NCBI GenBank assembly: GCA_947302065.1
Contig: CAMYUO010000085.1
Span: 1-7,465, forward strand
Source: an uncultured Clostridia bacterium
GTDB taxonomy: Bacteria > Bacillota > Clostridia > Oscillospirales > Ruminococcaceae
DNA length: 7,465 nt
Direction of reading: 5' to 3'
This document shows, one piece after another, positions 1 through 4,297 of this stretch. The notes under the pieces were generated by a model. That model searched no databases. It saw only the letters and a list, made by a program, of their open reading frames with translations, and was not told where the DNA came from. Made by a program: the position numbers and the translations under genes. The first letter of the stretch is position 1. The number at the start of each line of letters is the position of its first letter.

Positions 1-224
1 TCCTTGATATTTTCAAATGCTTCCTTGAAATCCTTGCCCTTTGCAGCAAGGTCATAGCAGCCGTAGAGCATATCCGTTACCTTTGTATCGGCATTGTTTC
101 TTTTGCCCGGCGCACTTGGAACTACAAATCTTCTGGAGCTTTCAGCGGTGATGATGGTCTTTACCTTCTTGAACTGCTCAGCACTTGCAAGTGAGCTTCC
201 GCCGAATTTTACTACCTTTGTCAT
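1..224 (-). CDS. lysC: Aspartate kinase, N-terminal part (cut by window edge)
   Basis: Aspartate kinase phosphorylates L-aspartate with ATP in the cytoplasm. This is the first step of the pathway to lysine (and diaminopimelate), threonine and methionine. Only the first 74 codons are visible. The protein starts MTKVVKFGGSSLAS, the K-FGGSS nucleotide/substrate-binding motif of the amino acid kinase fold at residues 6-11. It continues to FVVPSAPGKR at about residues 33-42, a segment typical of aspartokinases of Clostridia. The start ATG (224-222) has a TGAGGT ribosome binding site six bases upstream (plus-strand 231-236), and a strong promoter lies about 50 bases upstream. The C-terminal kinase part and the expected ACT regulatory domains lie outside the window, so feedback behaviour cannot be judged. 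The family call is firm. The symbol is only conventional, because several aspartokinase paralogues (lysC, dapG, thrD) occur in Firmicutes. Confidence 0.93.
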   Translation of the reverse strand, partial: MTKVVKFGGSSLASAEQFKKVKTIITAESSRRFVVPSAPGKRNNADTKVTDMLYGCYDLAAKGKDFKEAFENIK

Positions 225-230
225 ACAAAA

Positions 231-236
231 ACCTCA
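231..236 (-). promoter_or_regulatory. Ribosome binding site of the aspartate kinase gene
   Basis: The minus strand reads TGAGGT here, six bases before the ATG at 224-222. It supports the chosen start. Confidence 0.7.
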
Positions 237-275
237 TTTACATATTATTGATACCTTTTACACAGTACAAATAAT

Positions 276-304
276 AGTATACAAAACTTTGCTATCCTCG
301 TCAA
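276..304 (-). promoter_or_regulatory. Sigma-A type promoter for the aspartate kinase gene
   Basis: On the minus strand a -35 box TTGACG (304-299) and a -10 box TATACT (281-276) are separated by exactly 17 bases. Transcription would begin near 269, giving a leader of about 45 bases. That is too short for a lysine riboswitch. An imperfect 18-base inverted repeat (300-317) overlaps the -35 box. Confidence 0.8.
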
Positions 305-387
305 TGTGCATTTTGACAAATATATATGAACTTTTATCTGTTTGTTTGTGAAATACGCTTGTCCACGCTGGGCGAACATATTGTAGC

Positions 388-1071
388 TCAAACGGGTGCA
401 AGTGTCTTTCCCAGCAGTACATCAAGGTCGGCATCAAGCTCGGCAAGAGAGCCGTAACAGCCGAACAGCAGGGCTTTTGTCTGCTCGTCAGGCTCAGACA
501 GGTCGGGTATCATTATCGGCAGACAGCCTGCATCGTGCGCCGAGCGTATGCCGTTGGGAGAATCCTCAAGTGCAAGACACTCACAGCAGGGCAGTTCAAG
601 AGCCTTTGCGGCGGTGATGTATATGTCGGGCTTCGGCTTGCCGTTGCTTATCATGTCACCCGTTATCAGCTTGTCAAAATAGCCGATGACACCCGCCTTT
701 TCGAGATACATCGTCGCACGTTTTATATCTGTTGCTGTTGCCACGGCAAGTTTCAAACCACGCTTTGAAAGGCTTTTGAGCAGCCCGTCAAGCCCGTACT
801 TTTTTTCAATTCCGTTCTGCTCAATATATGCGTTCATCAGCTCTATGCGCTTTGCCCTTACAGCAAAATAATCAAAGTCCTCGCCAAGCAGGCTTTTAAG
901 ATGCGGCTCTGCGTACTTAGCCGCAAGCGAGCGTATCCCGAGAACGTGCTGCTCGGTCATCTCAAAGCCGTAAAACTTTGCTGCCTCACGCCAGAATCTT
1001 GTGAGCAGCTTTTCCGTGTCGAGCATCAGCCCGTCCATATCAAAGATAACACCTTTTATCAGAATTGACAT
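388..1071 (-). CDS. HAD-superfamily hydrolase, beta-phosphoglucomutase-like (subfamily IA)
   Basis: A 227-residue cytoplasmic HAD-fold phosphatase or phosphomutase. All four HAD motifs are visible: motif I FDMDG (nucleophile D11, acid/base D13) continuing into LMLDTE; motif II VATATD (T112); motif III GKPKPD (K145); and motif IV LALEDSPNG (E169, D170). The helical cap between residues 17 and 90 is the subfamily IA arrangement shared by beta-phosphoglucomutase, phosphoglycolate phosphatase and many sugar-phosphate phosphatases, so the substrate cannot be told from sequence. The frame could be extended to an ATG at 1101. I chose the ATG at 1071 because AAGGAG lies nine bases before it (1086-1081), and because the predicted transcription start falls at about 1101. 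The gene has its own promoter, which is divergent from the phosphatase gene. It is followed after 163 bases by the aspartate kinase gene, which also has its own promoter, so a shared operon is not required. I see no clear intrinsic terminator after the TGA stop. Confidence 0.9.
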   Translation of the reverse strand: MSILIKGVIFDMDGLMLDTEKLLTRFWREAAKFYGFEMTEQHVLGIRSLAAKYAEPHLKSLLGEDFDYFAVRAKRIELMNAYIEQNGIEKKYGLDGLLKSLSKRGLKLAVATATDIKRATMYLEKAGVIGYFDKLITGDMISNGKPKPDIYITAAKALELPCCECLALEDSPNGIRSAHDAGCLPIMIPDLSEPDEQTKALLFGCYGSLAELDADLDVLLGKTLAPV

Positions 1072-1080
1072 TTTCAACGT

Positions 1081-1086
1081 CTCCTT
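1081..1086 (-). promoter_or_regulatory. Ribosome binding site that fixes the HAD hydrolase start
   Basis: The minus strand reads AAGGAG, nine bases before the ATG at 1071-1069. If translation began at the upstream in-frame ATG (1101) this Shine-Dalgarno sequence would lie inside the coding region, so the downstream start is preferred. Confidence 0.8.
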
Positions 1087-1107
1087 GTGTGAAATCTGCA
1101 TAAAAAT

Positions 1108-1136
1108 ATTATATATTTTTCTGCGCCCAAATGCAA
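1108..1136 (-). promoter_or_regulatory. Sigma-A type promoter for the HAD hydrolase gene
   Basis: On the minus strand a -35 box TTGCAT (1136-1131) and a perfect -10 box TATAAT (1113-1108) are 17 bases apart. The start point would be near 1101, leaving a leader of about 30 bases before the ATG at 1071. Confidence 0.75.
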
Positions 1137-1145
1137 GCGTTTAAA

Positions 1146-1174
1146 TTGACAAGGGTTTTAAAATATGTTAAAAT
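1146..1174 (+). promoter_or_regulatory. Sigma-A type promoter for the PP2C phosphatase gene
   Basis: A perfect -35 box TTGACA (1146-1151) and a -10 box TAAAAT (1169-1174) are 17 bases apart. Transcription would start near 1181, giving a leader of about 22 bases to the GTG start. The -35 box lies only nine bases from the -35 box of the divergent HAD hydrolase promoter. Confidence 0.75.
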
Positions 1175-1189
1175 AATAAATGTATGAAT

Positions 1190-1196
1190 GGGGGTG
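1190..1196 (+). promoter_or_regulatory. Ribosome binding site for the GTG start of the phosphatase gene
   Basis: GGGGGTG lies six bases before the GTG codon at 1203. It is G-rich rather than a classical AGGAGG. The nearby ATG at 1184 is not in the phosphatase frame, so GTG 1203 is the best start. Confidence 0.55.
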
Positions 1197-1202
1197 TGAA
1201 CG

Positions 1203-1883
1203 GTGAATTATTATATCTATGGCTATACCTCAAAGGGCAGTGTCCGCAGTGAAAATGAGGACAGGATACTTGTTGACGGAAAGATAAAAAGCGAGGGCAG
1301 CCGCTATTCTAAAACAGGCGCACCGTTCATTGCCGCAGTGTGCGACGGCGTCGGCGGTGAAAGAGCAGGTGAGATAGCAGCTCAGACCTGCCTTGAAGAG
1401 CTTGCAGCCGTGCATTACCGTTCAACTGTCGATATGAGACAGGTCGTTATGGATATACACCGCAAGGTCAAGAAGAACGGTGTTATCGGTCAGGGCACGC
1501 TCAATATGCAGACAACGCTTTGTGCGCTTGCCGTTGATGAGGCAGGCGAGGCGATGTGTGTGAACGTCGGCGACAGCAGGATGTACCGCTATGTAAACGC
1601 AGCCATCAGACAGATATCCACAGACCAGTCGTACAGACAGTTCATCTATGAGCATGGCAGCGACGGCGAGGTCTCAAACCTTGACCCGAAGCTTGAAAAC
1701 GCAATCGTTTCATCGGTCGGCAGTCTTTCAAACGAGCCTGAGGTAGAGCTTGTACAGCTTGTCACACGCTTTGGCAAAGAGCCGGATGATATGATACTCA
1801 TAGTTTCCGACGGCATATCCGATTATGTCAGCGAGCAGCAGCTCGAGATAGGCATGGGTCTTGACCTTCCGATAGGGCAGTAG
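1203..1883 (+). CDS. PP2C phosphatase catalytic domain, truncated product ending at the internal TAG
   Basis: If the TAG is obeyed, the product has 226 residues. Most catalytic motifs of the PPM family are present: N18-E19-D20 in the RSENED motif, CDGVGG with D48 and G49, VNVGDSR at 121-126, TDQS at 140-143, the SSVGS segment at 170-174, and LIVSDGISD at 199-207 with D203. Missing is the last beta strand with the conserved Asp-Asn pair, whose Asp helps hold the catalytic metal. On family knowledge the truncated protein should therefore be poorly folded or inactive. In bacteria this family (PrpC, Stp, PstP) dephosphorylates targets of PASTA-type Ser/Thr kinases. No kinase gene is visible here, because the neighbours are a HAD hydrolase (divergent) and pyruvate kinase. 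Bacterial PP2C enzymes are usually about 240-260 residues, so the truncation falls about 25 residues short of a minimal domain. Confidence 0.75.
   Translation: MNYYIYGYTSKGSVRSENEDRILVDGKIKSEGSRYSKTGAPFIAAVCDGVGGERAGEIAAQTCLEELAAVHYRSTVDMRQVVMDIHRKVKKNGVIGQGTLNMQTTLCALAVDEAGEAMCVNVGDSRMYRYVNAAIRQISTDQSYRQFIYEHGSDGEVSNLDPKLENAIVSSVGSLSNEPEVELVQLVTRFGKEPDDMILIVSDGISDYVSEQQLEIGMGLDLPIGQ
1881..1883 (+). other. In-frame amber codon inside the PP2C catalytic domain
   Basis: The local reading is ATA GGG CAG TAG CTC GAG GCT. The downstream frame stays open for 274 more codons and encodes the missing PP2C motif. The same stop codon, TAG, ends the gene at 2706-2708 just before a terminator, so general reassignment of TAG in this organism is unlikely. 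Confidence 0.9.
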
Positions 1884-2159
1884 CTCGAGGCTATCGCACA
1901 GCTCGCAGTTGACAACGGAAGCGTCGATAATATCTCTATCGTCGGTATCAAGCCGTATATCACCAAGCAGGAGCTTGAGGCGATAACCACCGAACAAAAG
2001 GGCGAAACAGTCAATATCCAGAAGCTCATCGCAGAAACCGACGAGCTCGGCGATATCCTGACATTCGATATAAATGAGATACTTTCAAAGCCTTATCCTC
2101 TGCCCGAGGAGCAGACCAAGAAAGAAACAGAAAAAACAAAAGCAGAACAACTCTCACAG

Positions 2160-2300
2160 CCCGAGCCTGAACCGGAGCCTATACCCGAACCTGCCGCAGA
2201 GCCGGAACCGGAGTCGCTTCAGCAGACATCGCAGGAATCGGAGCCGGTCGCTGAACCGATACCCGAGCCGGAGCCGATAGCTGAGCCGGAGCCTGAGAGC
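2160..2300 (+). repeat. Proline/glutamate-rich repetitive segment in the phosphatase tail
   Basis: Codons 320-366 encode short runs of Pro-Glu pairs, such as PEPEPEPIPEP and PIPEPEPIAEPEPE, separated by Gln/Ser/Thr-rich stretches. Two copies of a similar block end in ESLQQTSQE and ESIQQTTEE. The segment is probably an extended, acidic linker. Its repetitive GAGCCGGAGCC-like DNA may be prone to length change by slippage. Confidence 0.75.
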
Positions 2301-2327
2301 ATACAGCAGACAACAGAGGAGGCAGTT

Positions 2328-2708
2328 ATGACTGACGAAAACAGCGTAACAAATGACGAGATAAGAAAAGACAGATTCGTTTCAAAAGCGGGCGACTTTA
2401 CTATCATAAAGCCTGCCGACAGCGAGCAGCCTGATGAGGCTGAGCAAGAGCCGGCAGAACCGGAGCAGACACCTGCTGCCGAGAACAGAGATATTCCCGA
2501 TGAGCTTGTCGAGACTAAGACTATCGCAGACGAGTTCAAGGTCGATTTTACTCGCTTCAAGGAAAACGTGGAGAACAGCGCGCCTGGTGAGCAGACAGAG
2601 CAAGGCGGCGAGAAAAAGCAGCTTGATTTCAGCCTGCATACCGTTGAGCTGATGCACCAGTCTGCATCGAGCCTTGCTAAACTTGAAAACCTGTTCGGCA
2701 AAAAGTAG
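2328..2708 (+). CDS. C-terminal part of the phosphatase gene; possible separate start at ATG 2328
   Basis: This is the last 126 codons of the 501-codon frame. The ATG at 2328 is preceded by GAGGAGG with a five-base spacer, as good as any ribosome binding site in the window, so a separate 126-residue polypeptide could be made. The protein is acidic and Glu/Gln/Pro-rich. It has a conserved-looking hydrophobic stretch near its start (FVSKAGDFTIIKPA) and a helical C-terminus (LHTVELMHQSASSLAKLENLF). I recognise no domain. The GAGGAG codons also encode Glu-Glu in the continuous frame, so the Shine-Dalgarno match may be chance in an acidic, Glu-rich reading. I consider it more likely part of the phosphatase than an independent gene. 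Confidence 0.35.
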   Translation: MTDENSVTNDEIRKDRFVSKAGDFTIIKPADSEQPDEAEQEPAEPEQTPAAENRDIPDELVETKTIADEFKVDFTRFKENVENSAPGEQTEQGGEKKQLDFSLHTVELMHQSASSLAKLENLFGKK

Positions 2709-2715
2709 AAAAATA

Positions 2716-2749
2716 ACGCTGTGGTGTTGATACATTACAGCGTTTTTTC
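2716..2749 (+). terminator. Intrinsic terminator of the phosphatase gene
   Basis: A 13-pair hairpin pairs AACGCTGTGGTGT (2716-2728) with ACATTACAGCGTT (2733-2745), with two G-T wobbles and the loop TGAT. It is followed by a T run (2744-2749). It begins seven bases after the stop at 2708, supporting that TAG as the true end of the gene. Confidence 0.88.
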
Positions 2750-2768
2750 ATATATCTGCGCATTTTGA

Positions 2769-2797
2769 TTGACTTTGAAAAGCTATTGGAGTATAAT
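2769..2797 (+). promoter_or_regulatory. Sigma-A type promoter for pyruvate kinase
   Basis: A -35 box TTGACT (2769-2774) and a perfect -10 box TATAAT (2792-2797) are 17 bases apart. Transcription would start near 2804, about 24 bases before the ATG. The near-consensus boxes fit a highly expressed glycolytic gene. Confidence 0.85.
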
Positions 2798-2813
2798 TAA
2801 AACGGAAGTGGTT

Positions 2814-2821
2814 AGGAGGAG
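2814..2821 (+). promoter_or_regulatory. Ribosome binding site of pyruvate kinase
   Basis: AGGAGGAG is separated by six T residues from the ATG at 2828. It is a strong site that fixes the start. Confidence 0.85.
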
Positions 2822-2827
2822 TTTTTT

Positions 2828-4243
2828 ATGAAAAAAACCAAAATAGTATGTACGATAGGACCGTCTACCGATGACGATAATGTCCTGCGTGAAATGATGA
2901 AAAGCGGAATGGACGTTGCAAGGTTCAACTTTTCCCATTCCGAGCACGAGGTGCATCAGAAACGCTTTGAGCAGGTGTGCCGTCTGCGTGACGAGCTGGG
3001 TCTTAACATCGCAACTCTGCTCGACACCAAAGGACCCGAGGTGCGCCTTAAGTCATTCAAGCAGGGAAGTGTCATTATAAAAGACGGCGAGCAGTTCACG
3101 CTCACAACAAGAGATGTCGAGGGCGATGAGACTGTCTGCTCTATTACCTTTGCAAATCTGCCAAAGGACGTTTCTGTCGGCACAGCTATACTTATAGATG
3201 ACGGCGCTATCGAGCTTTGCGCTGAAAGCGTCAACAGCACGGACATCGTCTGCAAGGTGATAAGAGGCGGAAAGATATCAGACCATAAGGGCATAAATGT
3301 TCCCGATGTCAACCTGTCTATGCCTTATATCTCCGATGCCGATATGAAAGACCTTGAGTTCGGTGCAAAAATGGGATTTGACTACATTGCCGCATCGTTT
3401 GTAAGAACAGGCGCTGATGTTATCTATCTGCGTAAGTTCACCCAGTCACTCGGCTGGTTCAACCCGAGAATAATCGCAAAGATAGAAAACGCACAGGGCG
3501 TTGAGAATATCGACGAGATACTTGAGGCTGCCGACGGAATAATGGTAGCCCGTGGTGATATGGGCGTTGAGATTCCGTTCGAGAAGATACCTGCTATCCA
3601 GAAAGAGCTTATCAAAAAAGCTTACAATGCAGGCAAGAACGTTATCACAGCAACTCAGATGCTCGAATCTATGGTGTCAAATGCACGCCCGACAAGAGCC
3701 GAGATAACCGACGTTGCAAACGCTATCTATGACGGCAGCTCTGCAATAATGCTCTCGGGCGAGACCGCCGCAGGCAAGTATCCTGTTGAGGCTGTCAAGA
3801 CGATGAGCCGTATCGCTGAAACGACAGAGGGCGCAATCGACTACATCGGCAGATTTAAAAAGCACGCCGATGACCTCGACCCGACTATCACAGACGCTAT
3901 CGCACATGCAAGCGTTACCACAGCGCACGACCTCAAAGCTGCGGCTATTCTCACCGTAACAAAGAGTGGCGGCACAGCAAGAACGCTATCAAAGTTCAGA
4001 CCGAACTGCCCGATAATTGCGCTGACCACAGACGAGACCACCTGTCACCAGCTCAATCTCAGCTGGGGCGTTGAATCGGGACTGATGCTTGAAAAGACCA
4101 ACACCGACGAACTTATCGAGCACGCTATCGCAGTATCTCTTGAAAAGGGCTATCTGCAAAAGGGCGACCTCGTAGTTGTAACAGCAGGCGTTCCGCTCGG
4201 CATCAGCGGCACGACCAATCTGCTGAAAGTTGAAAGAGCATAA
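2828..4243 (+). CDS. pyk: Pyruvate kinase
   Basis: A 471-residue cytoplasmic enzyme that transfers phosphate from phosphoenolpyruvate to ADP, giving pyruvate and ATP in the last step of glycolysis. The barrel domain shows ARFNFSHS (R32, N34, S36) and LLDTKGPEVR (D66, T67, K68, E71). It also has IIAKIENAQG with the catalytic K218 and metal ligand E220, VARGDMGVEIP with metal ligand D244, and ATQMLESM with T276. The signature around PTRAEITDVANAIYDG and MLSGETAAGKYP is intact. The lid (B) domain spans about 72-168, and the C-terminal regulatory domain follows from about 350, with TKSGGTA at 378-384. Glu at position 71 (KGPE) is the residue found in potassium-dependent pyruvate kinases. The length matches the basic form. 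It lacks the extra C-terminal phosphohistidine domain found in many Bacillus enzymes. The gene is single, with its own promoter and terminator. Confidence 0.97.
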   Translation: MKKTKIVCTIGPSTDDDNVLREMMKSGMDVARFNFSHSEHEVHQKRFEQVCRLRDELGLNIATLLDTKGPEVRLKSFKQGSVIIKDGEQFTLTTRDVEGDETVCSITFANLPKDVSVGTAILIDDGAIELCAESVNSTDIVCKVIRGGKISDHKGINVPDVNLSMPYISDADMKDLEFGAKMGFDYIAASFVRTGADVIYLRKFTQSLGWFNPRIIAKIENAQGVENIDEILEAADGIMVARGDMGVEIPFEKIPAIQKELIKKAYNAGKNVITATQMLESMVSNARPTRAEITDVANAIYDGSSAIMLSGETAAGKYPVEAVKTMSRIAETTEGAIDYIGRFKKHADDLDPTITDAIAHASVTTAHDLKAAAILTVTKSGGTARTLSKFRPNCPIIALTTDETTCHQLNLSWGVESGLMLEKTNTDELIEHAIAVSLEKGYLQKGDLVVVTAGVPLGISGTTNLLKVERA

Positions 4244-4247
4244 TAAA

Positions 4248-4291
4248 GCACAAACCTCCCGCAGAATTATCTGCGAGAGGTTTTTTTGTGC
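4248..4291 (+). terminator. Intrinsic terminator of pyk, probably bidirectional
   Basis: The hairpin is AAACCTC (4252-4258), a C-A mismatch, CGCAGA (4260-4265), the loop ATTA, TCTGCG (4270-4275), then GAGGTTT. It is followed by seven T residues (4281-4287). Outer GCAC and GTGC arms (4248-4251, 4288-4291) extend the symmetry. On the minus strand the hairpin is followed by TTTATT, so it can also stop transcripts of the convergent sigma operon, whose last stop codon is at 4298-4300, seven bases away. Confidence 0.88.
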
Positions 4292-4297
4292 CGGGTA

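Larger units (their letters stand above)
1203..2708 (+). pseudogene. PP2C-family Ser/Thr protein phosphatase with long acidic tail, interrupted by an in-frame TAG
   Basis: Read through, this frame gives a 501-codon gene. It starts at GTG 1203 and ends at TAG 2706-2708, directly before an intrinsic terminator. It has a PP2C (PPM) catalytic domain at residues 1-250, a Pro/Glu-rich segment at about 320-366, and a polar C-terminal region to 501. PP2C enzymes are metal-dependent phosphatases that usually counter Hanks-type Ser/Thr kinases. The single interruption is codon 227 (TAG, 1881-1883), between the SDG motif (D203) and the final motif DNGSVDNISIV (residues 237-247, D242 expected to bind metal). 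Everything downstream stays in frame with coding-like composition, and the match to PP2C resumes immediately. The codon before is CAG, so a single C-to-T change turning a second CAG into TAG is the simplest origin. It could be a recent nonsense mutation, a sequencing or assembly error, or programmed or suppressed readthrough. I classify it as a pseudogene only provisionally. No membrane segment is present, so the product would be cytoplasmic. Confidence 0.7.

Noticed and set aside
225..387. Lysine riboswitch upstream of the aspartate kinase gene
   Set aside because: The promoter at 276-304 gives a leader of about 45 bases, far shorter than an L-box, and no conserved riboswitch core is visible in the 163-base gap.
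1072..1101. Longer HAD hydrolase starting at ATG 1101
   Set aside because: The AAGGAG ribosome binding site and the predicted transcription start both favour ATG 1071. The extra ten residues do not belong to the HAD fold.
2160..2300. Tandem DNA repeat or CRISPR-like array in the phosphatase tail
   Set aside because: The repetition comes from Pro-Glu codons of irregular spacing within a continuous frame. There are no uniform repeats with unique spacers.
2219..2701. 160-codon open frame on the minus strand opposite the phosphatase tail
   Set aside because: It is a compositional shadow of the Glu/Pro-rich plus-strand frame. The Ser/Cys-rich translation has no recognisable domain, and the GC-periodic plus frame ends at a proper terminator.
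1881..2708. General reassignment of TAG to a sense codon in this organism
   Set aside because: The same frame ends in TAG at 2706-2708, seven bases before a strong intrinsic terminator. Reading that codon as sense would translate through the hairpin to a TGA at 2766-2768. TAG therefore seems to be a normal stop here.
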